Shown piece by piece: positions 36,047-47,385 of a stretch of 64,000 bases of DNA. Position numbers and translations under genes: made by a program. A model generated the notes under the pieces. That model did not search any database. It saw only the letters and a list, made by a program, of their open reading frames with translations, and was not told the DNA's origin. The DNA is taken from positions 28,085,650-28,149,649 of the forward strand of contig NC_079887.1 in the NCBI RefSeq assembly GCF_029227915.1, given 5' to 3'. The stretch is from Hydractinia symbiolongicarpus (taxonomy: Eukaryota; Cnidaria; Hydrozoa; Anthoathecata; Hydractiniidae). The first letter of the stretch is position 1. Every line of letters starts with the position of its first letter.

Positions 36047-36652
36047 GAGACTTGTAGTTTTCAAAAATGTTTTCATTTTTGATGAGACGCTGAATAATAG
36101 CAGTTTAATCGCCGGCAAACGAAAACCTGCGATTTCCCTAAATCCCGGACTCGGCCCGTATAGTCAAAAGTATACAAAGAAAGTACCCAGGGAGTAAACT
36201 CATTTCCAGAACGATTTTTTAAATTATTTTTTCACCACTAAAACGCATAAGACTTGTAATTTTTAAAAATGTTTTCATTTTTGATGAGACGCTGAATAAA
36301 AGAAGTTTAATCGCCGGCAAACGAAAACCCCCGATTTCACGTAAATCCCGGGCTTGGCCCGTATAGTCAAAAGTATACAAAGAAAGTACCCAGGGAGTAA
36401 ACTCATTTCCCGATCGTTTTTTTATATTATTTTTTTACCACTAAACGCATGAGACTTGTAGTTTTCAAAAATATTATCATATTTGATGTGACGGTGAATA
36501 AAAGAAGTTTAATCGCCGGCAAACGAAATCCCGCGTTTTCCCGTAAATCCGGGGCTTGGCCCGCATAGTCAAAAGTATACAAAGAAAGTACCCAGGGAGT
36601 AAACTCATTTCCCGAACGATTTTTTATATTATTTTTTTACCACTAAACGCAT
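36047..36652. repeat. Start of HOR copy 3
   Basis: Three monomers that match 33616 onward at a 2431-bp shift. Private changes are TTTCACGTAAAT near 36336 and CCCGATCGTTTTTTTA near 36410 in place of CCCGAACGATTTTTTA. Confidence 0.72.
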
Positions 36653-36855
36653 GAGACTTGTAGTTTTCAAAAATATTTTCATATTTGATGGGACGCTGAA
36701 TAAAAGAAGTTTAATCGCCGGCAAACGAAATCCCGCGTTTTCCCGTAAATCCGGGGCTTGGCCCGCATAGTCAAAAGTATACAAAGAAAGTACCCAGGGA
36801 GTAAACTCATTTCCCGAACGATTTTTTAAATTATTTTTTCACCACTAAAACGCAT
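36653..36855. repeat. Monomer with a gene-conversion-like patch
   Basis: Both ends are of the GATGGGACG class (ATATTTTCATATTTGATGGG at the start, AAATTATTTTTTCACC at the end), as at about 34226 and 38274. The middle (AATCCCGCGTTTTCC, CCGGGGC, CCCGCATAG) is that of the preceding monomer near 36451. Boundaries lie between about 36694 and 36731 and between 36771 and 36828. Confidence 0.72.
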
Positions 36856-38273
36856 GAGACTTGTAGTTTTTAAAAATGTTTTCATTTTTGATGAGATGCT
36901 GAATAAAAGCAGTTTAATCGCCGGCAAACGAAAACCTGCGATTTCCCTAAATCCCGGACTCGGCCCGTATAGTCAAAAGTATACAAAGAAAGTACCCAGG
37001 GAGTAAACTCATTTCCAGAACGATTTTTTAAATTATTTTTTCACCACTAAAACGCATAAGACTTGTAATTTTAAAAAATGTTTTCATTTTTGATGAGACG
37101 CTGAATAAAAGAAGTTTTGATCGCCGGCAAACGAAAACCCCCGATTTCCCGTAAATCCCGGGCTTGGCCCGTATAGTCAAAAGTATACAAAGAAAGTACC
37201 CAGGGAGTAAACTCATTTCCAGAACGATTTTTTATATTATTTTTTTACCACTAAACGCATGAGACTTGTAGTTTTTAAAAATATTATCATATTTGATGTG
37301 ACGCTGAATAAAAGAAGTTTAATCGCCGGCAAAGGAAATCCCCCGTTTTCCCGTAAATCCGGGGCTTGGCCCGCATAGTCAAAAGTATACAAAGAAAGTA
37401 CCCAGGGAGTAAACTCATTTCCCGAACGATTTTTTAAAATACTTTTTCACCACTAAAACGCATGAGACTTGTAGTTTTTAAAAATGTTTTCATTTTTGAT
37501 GAGACGCTGAATAAAAGAAGTTTAATTGCCGGCAAACGAAAACATGCGATTTCCCGTAAATCCTGGACTCGGCCCGTATAGTCAAAAGTATGCAAAGAAA
37601 GTACCCAGGGAGTAAACTCATTTCCCAAACGATTTTTTAAATTATTATTTCACCACTAAAACGCATGAGACTTGTAGTTTTCAAGAATGTTTTCATTTTT
37701 GATGAGACGCTGAATAAAAGCAGCTTAATTGCCGGCAAACGAAAACCCGCGATTTCCCGTAAATCCCGGGCTTGGCCCGTATAGTCAAAAGTATACAAAG
37801 AAAGTACCCAGGGAGTAAACTCATTTCCCGAACGATTTTTTATATTATTTTTTTACCACTAAACGCATGAGACTTGTAGTTTTCAAAAATATTTTCATAT
37901 TTGATGGGACGCTGAATAAAAGAAGTTTAATCGCCGGCAAACGAAAATCCGCGATTTCCCGTAAATCCCGGACTCGGCCCGTATAGTCAAACGTATACAA
38001 AGAAAGTACCCAGGGAGTAAACTCATTTCCCGAACGATTTTTTAAATTATTTTTTCACCACTAAAGCCCATAAGTCTTGTAGTTTTCAATAATGTTTTCA
38101 TTTTTGATGAGACGCTTAATGAAAGAGGTTTAATCGCCGGCAAACGAAATCCCCCGTTTTCCCGTAAATCCGGGGCTTGGCCCGTATAGTCAAATGTATA
38201 CAAAGAAAGTACCCAGGGAGTAAACTCATTTCCCGAACGATTTTTTATATTATTTTTTTACCACTAAACGCAT
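36653..38273. repeat. 8-monomer HOR unit, copy 1 (1621 bp)
   Basis: It begins with a GATGGGACG monomer whose middle has been replaced by sequence of the preceding monomer. It runs through the AAAATACTTTTTCACC marker (37464) and a GTTTTCAAGAATG monomer (37667), and ends with a GTTTTCAATAATG monomer at 38072. It repeats from 38274 at a 1621-bp shift. Confidence 0.84.
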
Positions 38274-39894
38274 GAGACTTGTAGTTTTCAAAAATATTTT
38301 CATATTTGATGGGACGCTGAATAAAAGAAGTTTAATCGCCGGCAAACGAAAATCTGCGATTTCCCGTAAATCCCGGACTCGACCCGTATAGTCAAAAGTA
38401 TACAAAGAAAGTACCCAGGGAGTAAACTCATTTCCCGAACGATTTTTTAAATTATTTTTTCACCACTAAAACGCATGAGACTTGTAGTTTTTAAAAATGT
38501 TTTCATTTTTGATGAGATGCTGAATAAAAGCAGTTTAATCGCCGGCAAACGAAAACCTGCGATTTCCCCAAATCCCGGACTCGGCCCGTATAGTCAAAAG
38601 TATACAAAGAAAGTACCCAGGGAGTAAACTCATTTCCAGAACGATTTTTTAAATTATTTTTTCACCACTAAAACGCATAAGACTTGTAATTTTAAAAAAT
38701 GTTTTCATTTTTGATGAGACGCTGAATAAAAGAAGTTTTGATCGCCGGCAAACGAAAACCCCCGATTTCCCGTAAATCCCGGGCTTGGCCCGTATAGTCA
38801 AAAGTATACAAAGAAAGTACCCAGGGAGTAAACTCATTTCCCGAACGATTTTTTATATTATTTTTTTACCACTAAACGCATGAGACTTGTAGTTTTTAAA
38901 AATATTATCATATTTGATGTGACGCTGAATAAAAGAAGTTTAATCGCCGGCAAAGGAAATCCCCCGTTTTCCCGTAAATCCGGGGCTTGGCCCGCATAGT
39001 CAAAAGTATACAAAGAAAGTACCCAGGGAGTAAACTCATTTCCCGAACGATTTTTTAAAATACTTTTTCACCACTAAAACGCATGAGACTTGTAGTTTTT
39101 AAAAATGTTTTCATTTTTGATGAGACGCTGAATAAAAGAAGTTTAATTGCCGGCAAACGAAAACCTGCGATTTCCCGTAAATCCTGGACTCGGCCCGTAT
39201 AGTCAAAAGTATGCAAAGAAAGTACCCAGGGAGTAAACTCATTTCCCAAACGATTTTTTAAATTATTATTTCACCACTAAAACGCATGAGACTTGTAGTT
39301 TTCAAGAATGTTTTCATTTTTGATGAGACGCTGAATAAAAGCAGCTTAATTGCCGGCAAACGAAAACCCGCGATTTCCCGTAAATCCCGGGCTTGGCCCG
39401 TATAGTCAAAAGTATACAAAGAAAGTACCCAGGGAGTAAACTCATTTCCCGAACGATTTTTTATATTATTTTTTTACCACTAAACGCATGAGACTTGTAG
39501 TTTTCAAAAATATTTTCATATTTGATGGGACGCTGAATAAAAGAAGTTTAATCGCCGGCAAACGAAAATCCGCGATTTCCCGTAAATCCCGGACTCGGCC
39601 CGTATAGTCAAAAGTATACAAAGAAAGTACCCAGGGAGTAAACTCATTTCCCGAACGATTTTTTAAATTATTTTTTCACCACTAAAGCCCATAAGACTTG
39701 TAGTTTTCAAAAATGTTTTCATTTTTGATGAGACGCTTAATGAAAGAGGTTTAATCGCCGGAAAACGAAAACCCGCGATTTCCCGTAAATCCCGGGCTTG
39801 GCCCGTATAGTCAAATGTATACAAAGAAAGTACCCAGGGAGTAAACTCATTTCCCGAACGATTTTTTAAATTTTTTTTTCACCACTAAAACGCA
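38274..39894. repeat. 8-monomer HOR unit, copy 2
   Basis: Seven monomers match 36653 onward at a 1621-bp shift (marker at 39085). The first has GAAAATCTGCG, as in older copies, where copy 1 has the conversion patch. The eighth monomer, at 39693, diverges after CATAAG: it has GTTTTCAAAAATG and GGAAAACG rather than GTTTTCAATAATG and GGCAAACG. Confidence 0.8.
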
Positions 39895-41108
39895 TGAGAC
39901 TTGTAGTTTTCAAAAATGTTTTCATTTTTGATGAGACGCTTAATGAAAGAGGTTTAATCGCCGGAAAACGAAAACCCGCGATTTCCCGTAAATCCCGGGC
40001 TTGGCCCGTATAGTCGAATGTATACAAAGAAAGTACCCTGTGAGTAAACTCATTTCCAGAACGATTTTTTAAATTATTTTTTCACCACTAAAACGCATCA
40101 GACTTGTAGTTTTTAAAAATGTTTTTATTTTTGATGAGACGCTGAATAAAAGAAGTTTAATCGCCGGCAAACGAAAACCCGCGATTTCCCGTAAATCCCG
40201 GCTTGGCACGTATAGTCGAATGTATACAAAGAAAGTACCCTGTGAGTAAACTCATTTCCAGAACGATTTTTTAAATTATTTTTTCACCACTAAAACGCAT
40301 CAGACTTGTAGTGTTTAAAAATGTTTTCATTTTTGATGAGACGCTGAATAAAAGAAGTTTAATCGCCGGCAAACGAAAACCTGCGATTTCCCTAAATCCC
40401 GGACTTAGCCCGTATAGTCAAAAGTATACAAAGAAAGTACCCAGGGAGTAAACTCATTTCCAGAACGATTTTTTAAATTATATTTTCACCACTAAAACGC
40501 ATGAGACTTGTAGTTTTTAAAAATGTTTTCATTTTTGATGAGACGCTGAATGAAAGAAGTTTAATCGCCGGCAAACGAAAACCCGCGATTTCCCGTAAAT
40601 CCCGGCATGGCCCGTATAGTCAAAAGTATACAAAGAAAGTACCCAGGGAGTAAACTCATTTCCCGAACGATTTTTTAAATTATTTTTTCACCACTAAAAC
40701 GCATGAGACTTGTAGTTTTCAAAAATGTTTTCATTTTTGATGAGACGCTGAATAAAAGCAGTTTAATCGCCGGCAAACGAAAACCTGCGATTTCCCTAAA
40801 TCCCGGACTCGGCCCGTATAGTCAAAAGTATACAAAGAAAGTACCCAGGGAGTAAACTCATTTCCAGAACGATTTTTTAAATTATTTTTTCACCACTAAA
40901 ACGCATAAGACTTGTAGTGTTTAAAAATGTTTTCATTTTTGATGAGACGCTGAATAAAAGCAGTTTAATCGCCGGCAAACGAAAACCTGCGATTTCCCTA
41001 AATCCCGGACTCGGCCCGTATAGTCAAAAGTATACAAAGAAAGTACCCAGGGAGTAAACTCATTTCCAGAACGATTTTTTAAATTATTTTTTCACCACTA
41101 AACCGCAT
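39895..41108. repeat. Transition zone, first appearance of GTAGTGTTTAAAAATG monomers
   Basis: About six monomers: TAATGAAAGAGG type, CATCAGACTTG types, and types with CCCTAAATCCCGGACT. From about 40310 a new class with TTGTAGTGTTTAAAAATG appears, which I did not see upstream. It marks the right 24 kb of the window. Confidence 0.72.
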
Positions 41109-42121
41109 AAGACTTGTAGTGTTTAAAAATGTTTTCATTTTTGATGAGACGCTGAATAAAAGAAGTTTAATCGCCGGCAAACAAAAACCTGCGATTTCCC
41201 TAAATCCCGGACTTGGCCCGTATAGTCAAAAGTATACAAAGAAAGTACCCAGGGAGTAAACTCATTTCCAGAACGATTTTTTAAATTATATTTTCACCAC
41301 TAAAACGCATGAGACTTGTAGTTTTCAAAAATGTTTTCATTTTTGATGAGACGCTTAATGAAAGAGGTTTAATCGCCGGAAAACGAAAACCCGCGATTTC
41401 CCGTAAATCCCGGGCTTGGCCCGTATAGTCGAATGTTTACAAAGAAAGTACCCTGTGAGTAAACTCATTTCCAGAACGATTTTTTAAATTATTTTTTCAC
41501 CACTAAAACGCATCAGACTTGTAGTGTTTAAAAATGTTTTCATTTTTGATGAGACGCTGAATAAAAGAAGTTTAATCGCCGGCAAACGAAAACCTGCGAT
41601 TTCCCTAAATCCCGGACTTAGCCCGTATAGTCAAAAGTATACAAAGAAAGTACCCAGGGAGTTAGCTCATTTCCAGAACGATTTTTTAAATTATATTTTC
41701 ACCACTAAAACGCATGAAACTTGTAGTTTTCAAAAATGTTTTCATTTTTGATGAGACGCTGAATAAAAGAAGTTTAATCACCGGCAAACGAAATCCCGCG
41801 TTTTCCCGTAAATCCGGGGCTTGGCCCGTATAGTCAAATGTATACAAAGAAAGTACCCAGGGAGTAAACTCATTTCCCGAACGATTTTTTAAATTTTTTT
41901 TTCACCACTAAAACGCATGAGACTTGTAGTTTTCAAAAATGTTTTCATTTTTGATGAGACGCTTAATGAAAGAGGTTTAATCGCCGGAAAACGAAAACCC
42001 GCGATTTCCCGTAAATCCCGGGCTTGGCCCGTATAGTCGAATGTATACAAAGAAAGTACCCTGTGAGTAAACTCATTTCCAGAACGATTTTTTAAATTAT
42101 TTTTTCACCACTAAAACGCAT
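41109..42121. repeat. 5-monomer unit A (1013 bp)
   Basis: Order: GTGTTTAAAAATG monomer with GGCAAACAAAAACC; TAATGAAAGAGG monomer with the variant GAATGTTTACAAAG; CATCAGACTTG/GTGTTT monomer ending in GGGAGTTAGCTC; a GCATGAAACTTG monomer with TTTAATCACCGGC; and a TAATGAAAGAGG monomer. The same order follows in 42122-43134. Confidence 0.86.
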
Positions 42122-43134
42122 AAGACTTGTAGTGTTTAAAAATGTTTTCATTTTTGATGAGACGCTGAATAAAAGAAGTTTAATCGCCGGCAAACAAAAA
42201 CCTGCGATTTCCCTAAATCCCGGACTTGGCCCGTATAGTCAAAAGTATACAAAGAAAGTACCCAGGGAGTAAACTCATTTCCAGAACGATTTTTTAAATT
42301 ATATTTTCACCACTAAAACGCATGAGACTTGTAGTTTTCAAAAATGTTTTCATTTTTGATGAGACGCTTAATGAAAGAGGTTTAATCGCCGGAAAACGAA
42401 AACCCGCGATTTCCCGTAAATCCCGGGCTTGGCCCGTATAGTCGAATGTTTACAAAGAAAGTACCCTGTGAGTAAACTCATTTCCAGAACGATTTTTTAA
42501 ATTATTTTTTCACCACTAAAACGCATCAGACTTGTAGTGTTTAAAAATGTTTTCATTTTTGATGAGACGCTGAATAAAAGAAGTTTAATCGCCGGCAAAC
42601 GAAAACCTGCGATTTCCCTAAATCCCGGACTTAGCCCGTATAGTCAAAAGTATACAAAGAAAGTACCCAGGGAGTTAGCTCATTTCCAGAACGATTTTTT
42701 AAATTATATTTTCACCACTAAAACGCATGAAACTTGTAGTTTTCAAAAATGTTTTCATTTTTGATGAGACGCTGAATAAAAGAAGTTTAATCACCGGCAA
42801 ACGAAATCCCGCGTTTTCCCGTAAATCCGGGGCTTGGCCCGTATAGTCAAATGTATACAAAGAAAGTACCCAGGGAGTAAACTCATTTCCCGAACGATTT
42901 TTTCAATTTTTTTTTCACCACTAAAACGCATGAGACTTGTAGTTTTCAAAAATGTTTTCATTTTTGATGAGACGCTTAATGAAAGAGGTTTAATCGCCGG
43001 AAAACGAAAACCCGCGATTTCCCGTAAATCCCGGGCTTGGCCCGTATAGTCGAATGTATACAAAGAAAGTACCCTGTGAGTAAACTCATTTCCAGAACGA
43101 TTTTTTAAATTATTTTTTCACCACTAAAACGCAT
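42122..43134. repeat. 5-monomer unit A' (1013 bp)
   Basis: It repeats 41109-42121, sharing the rare GTTTACAAAG, GTTAGCTC, CATGAAAC and ATCACCGG variants. A visible difference is TTTTTTCAATTTTT near 42900 in place of TTTTTTAAATTTTT. Confidence 0.86.
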
Positions 43135-46100
43135 CAGACTTGTAGTTTTTAAAAATGTTTTTATTTTTGATGAGACGCTGAATAAAAGAAGTTTAATCGC
43201 CGGCAAACGAAAACCCGCGATTTCCCGTAAATCACGGCTTGGCACGTGTAGTCGAATGTATACAAAGAAAGTACCCTGTGAGTAAACTCATTTCCAGAAC
43301 GATTTTTTAAATTATTTTTTCACCACTAAAGCCCATGAGATTTGTAGTTTTTAAAAATGTTTTCATTTTTGATGAGACGCTGAATAAAAGCAGTTTAATC
43401 GCCGGCAAACGAAAACCTGCGATTTCCCTAAATCCCGGACTTGGCCCGTATAGTCAAAAGTATACAAAGAAAGTACCCAGGGAGTAAACTCATTTCCAGA
43501 ACGATTTTTTAAATTATATTTTCACCACTAAAACGCATGAGACTTGTAGTTTTCAAAAATGTTTTCATTTTTGATGAGACGCTGAATAAAAGAAGTTTAA
43601 TCGCCGGCAAACGAAATCCCGCGTTTTCCCGTAAATCCGGGGCTTGGCCCGTATAGTCAAATGTATACAAAGAAAGTACCCAGGGAGTAAACTCATTTCC
43701 CGAACGATTTTTTAAATTTTTTTTTCACCACTAAAACGCATGAGACTTGTAGTTTTCAAAAATGTTTTCATTTTTGATGAGACGCTTAATGAAAGAGGTT
43801 TAATCGCCGGAAAACGAAAACCCGCGATTTCCCGTAAATCCCGGGCTTGGCCCGTATAGTCGAATGTATACAAAGAAAGTACCCTGTGAGTAAACTCATT
43901 TCCAGAACGATTTTTTAAATTATTTTTTCACCACTAAAACGCATCAGACTTGTAGTGTTTAAAAATGTTTTCATTTTTGATGAGACGCTGAATAAAAGAA
44001 GTTTAATCGCCGGCAAACGAAAACCTGCGATTTCCCTAAATCCCGGACTTGGCCCGTATAGTCAAAAGTATACAAAGAAAGTACCCAGGGAGTAAACTCA
44101 TTTCCAGAAGGATTTTTTAAATTATATTTTCACCACTAAAACGCATGAGACTTGTAGTTTTCAAAAATGTTTTCATTTTTGATGAGACGCTGAATAAAAG
44201 AAGTTTAATCGCCGGCAAACGAAATCCCGCGTTTTCCCGTAAATCCTGGGCTTGGCCCGTATAGTCAAATGTATACAAAGAAAGTACCCAGGGAGTAAAC
44301 TCATTTCCCGAACGATTTTTTAAATTACTTTTTCACCACTAAAACGCATGAGACTTGTAGTTTTCAAAAATGTTTTCATTTTTGATGAGACGCTTAATGA
44401 AAGAGGTTTAATCGCGGGAAAACGAAAACCCGCGATTTCCCGTAAATCCCGGGCTTGGCACGTATAGTCGAATGTATACAAAGAAAGTACCCTGTGAGTA
44501 AACTCATTTCCAGAACAATTTTTTAAATTATTTTTTCACCACTAAAGCCCATGAGACTTGTAGTTTTTAAAAATGTTTTCATTTTTGATGAGACGCTTAA
44601 TAAAAGAAGTTTAATCGCCGGCAAACGAAAACCCGCGATTTCCCGTAAATCCCGGCATGGCCCGTATAGTCAAAAGTATACAAAGAAAGTACCCAGGGAG
44701 TAAACTCATTTCCCGAACGATTTTTTAAATTATTTTTTCACCACTAAAACGCATAAGACTTGTAGTTTTTAAAAATGTTTTCATTTTTGATGAGACGCTG
44801 AATAAAAGCAGTTTAATCGCCGGCAAACGAAAACCTGCGATTTCCCGTAAATCCCAGCATGGCCCGTATAGTCAAAAGTATACAAAGAAAGTACCCAGGG
44901 AGTAAACTCATTTCCCGAACGATTTTTTAAATTATTTTTTCACCACTAAAACGCATGAGACTTGTAGTTTTCAAAAATGTTTTCATTTTTGATGAGACGC
45001 TGAATAAAAGCAGTTTAATCGCCGGCAAACGAAAACCTGCGATTTCCCTAATCCCCGGACTCGGCCCGTATAGTCAAAAGTATACAAAGAAAGTACCCAG
45101 GGAGTAAACTCATTTCCAGAACGATTTTTTAAATTATTTTTTCACCACTAAAACGCATAAGACTTGTAGTTTTTAAAAATGTTTTCATTTTTGATGAGAC
45201 GCTGAATAAAAGAAGTTTAATCGCCGGCAAACGAAAACCTGCGATTTCCCTAAATCCTGGACTTGGCCCGTATAGTCAAAAGTATACAAAGAAAGTACCC
45301 AGGGAGTAAACTCATTTCCAGAACGATTTTTTAAATTATATTTTCACCACTAAAACGCATGAGACTTGTAGTTTTTAAAAATGTTTTCATTTTTGATGAG
45401 ACGCTGAATAAAAGAAGTTTAATCGCCGGCAAACGAAAACCCGCGATTTCCCGTAAATCCCGGCTTGGCCCGTATAGTCAAAAGTATACAAAGAAAGTAC
45501 CCAGGGAGTAAACTCATTTCCCGAACGATTTTTTAAATTATTTTTTCACCACTAAAACGCATGAGACTTGTAGTTTTCAAAAATGTTTTCATTTTTGATG
45601 AGACGCTGAATAAAAGCAGTTTAATCGCCGGCAAACGAAAACCTGCGATTTCCCTAAATCCCGGACTCGGCCCGTATAGTCAAAAGTATACAAAGAAAGT
45701 ACCCAGGGAGTAAACTCATTTCCCAAACGATTTTTTAAATTATTATTTCACCACTAAAACGCACGAGACTTGTAGTTTTCAAGAATGTTTTCATTTTTGA
45801 TGAGACGCTGAATAAAAGCAGCTTAATTGCCGGCAAACGAAAACCCGCGATTTCCCGTAAATCCCGGGCTTGGCCCGTATAGTCAAAAGTATACAAAGAA
45901 AGTACCCAGGGAGTAAACTCATTTCCCGAACGATTTTTTATATTATTTTTTTACCACTAAACGCATGAGACTTGTAGTTTTCAAAAATATTTTCATATTT
46001 GATGGGACGCTGAATAAAAGAAGTTTAATCGCCGGCAAACGAAAATCCGCGATTTCCCGTAAATCCCGGACTCGGCCCGTATAGTCAAAAGTATACAAAG

Positions 46101-46169
46101 AAAGTACCCAGGGAGTAAACTCATTTCCCGAACGATTTTTTAAATTATTTTTTCACCACTAAAACGCAT
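43135..46169. repeat. 15-monomer block B (3035 bp)
   Basis: It begins with a monomer containing GTTTTTATTTTTG and GGCACGTGTAG. It includes markers CCAGAAGGATT (about 44104), ATCGCGGGAAAACG (about 44410), CGCTTAATAAAAG (44589) and ATCCCAGCATGG (about 44852). All of these recur 4251 bp downstream. Confidence 0.88.
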
Positions 46170-47182
46170 GAGACTTGTAGTGTTTAAAAATGTTTTCATT
46201 TTTGATGAGACGCTGAATAAAAGAAGTTTAATCGCCGGCAAACAAAAACCTGCGATTTCCCTAAATCCCGGACTTGGCCCGTATAGTCAAAAGTATACAA
46301 AGAAAGTACCCAGGGAGTAAACTCATTTCCAGAACGATTTTTTAAATTATATTTTCACCACTAAAACGCATGAGACTTGTAGTTTTCAAAAATGTTTTCA
46401 TTTTTGATGAGACGCTTAATGAAAGAGGTTTAATCGCCGGAAAACGAAAACCCGCGATTTCCCGTAAATCCCGGGCTTGGCCCGTATAGTCGAATGTTTA
46501 CAAAGAAAGTACCCTGTGAGTAAACTCATTTCCAGAACGATTTTTTAAATTATTTTTTCACCACTAAAACGCATCAGACTTGTAGTGTTTAAAAATGTTT
46601 TCATTTTTGATGAGACGCTGAATAAAAGAAGTTTAATCGCCGGCAAACGAAAACCTGCGATTTCCCTAAATCCCGGACTTAGCCCGTATAGTCAAAAGTA
46701 TACAAAGAAAGTACCCAGGGAGTTAGCTCATTTCCAGAACGATTTTTTAAATTATATTTTCACCACTAAAACGCATGAAACTTGTAGTTTTCAAAAATGT
46801 TTTCATTTTTGATGAGACGCTGAATAAAAGAAGTTTAATCACCGGCAAACGAAATCCCGCGTTTTCCCGTAAATCCGGGGCTTGGCCCGTATAGTCAAAT
46901 GTATACAAAGAAAGTACCCAGGGAGTAAACTCATTTCCCGAACGATTTTTTAAATTTTTTTTTCACCACTAAAACGCATGAGACTTGTAGTTTTCAAAAA
47001 TGTTTTCATTTTTGATGAGACGCTTAATGAAAGAGGTTTAATCGCCGGAAAACGAAAACCCGCGATTTCCCGTAAATCCCGGGCTTGGCCCGTATAGTCG
47101 AATGTATACAAAGAAAGTACCCTGTGAGTAAACTCATTTCCAGAACGATTTTTTAAATTATTTTTTCACCACTAAAACGCAT
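46170..47182. repeat. 5-monomer unit A'' (1013 bp)
   Basis: It repeats 42122-43134 at a 4048-bp shift, with the same rare GTTTACAAAG, GTTAGCTC and CATGAAAC variants in the same order. Confidence 0.86.
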
Positions 47183-47385
47183 GAAACTTGTAGTTTTCAA
47201 AAATGTTTTCATTTTTGATGAGACGCTGAATAAAAGAAGTTTAATCACCGGCAAACGAAATCCCGCGTTTTCCCGTAAATCCGGGGCTTGGCCCGTATAG
47301 TCAAATGTATACAAAGAAAGTACCCAGGGAGTAAACTCATTTCCCGAACGATTTTTTAAATTTTTTTTTCACCACTAAAACGCAT
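47183..47385. repeat. Single extra monomer between A'' and B'
   Basis: This GCATGAAACTTG / ATCACCGGC monomer duplicates the fourth monomer of unit A'' (starting at 46777). In the first compound copy, unit A' passes directly into block B without it. Confidence 0.8.

Noticed and set aside
36405-36422. CCCGATCGTTTTTTTA as a small inversion of CCCGAACGATTTTTTA
   Set aside because: Two point changes explain it equally well, and a microinversion of so few bases cannot be told apart by eye.
42791-43063. Longest open reading frame (90 codons, minus strand) and the recurring 61-75-codon frames on both strands
   Set aside because: They recur only because the monomer recurs. Monomer length is not divisible by three, single-base indels open and close the frames, and no start context, intron signal or domain is seen. 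None is reported as a gene.
43241-43250. E-box CACGTG in GGCACGTGTAG (also at 47492)
   Set aside because: It is one substitution from the usual GGCACGTATAG and occurs in two copies of one duplicated block; it is better seen as a tag of that duplication than as a regulatory site.
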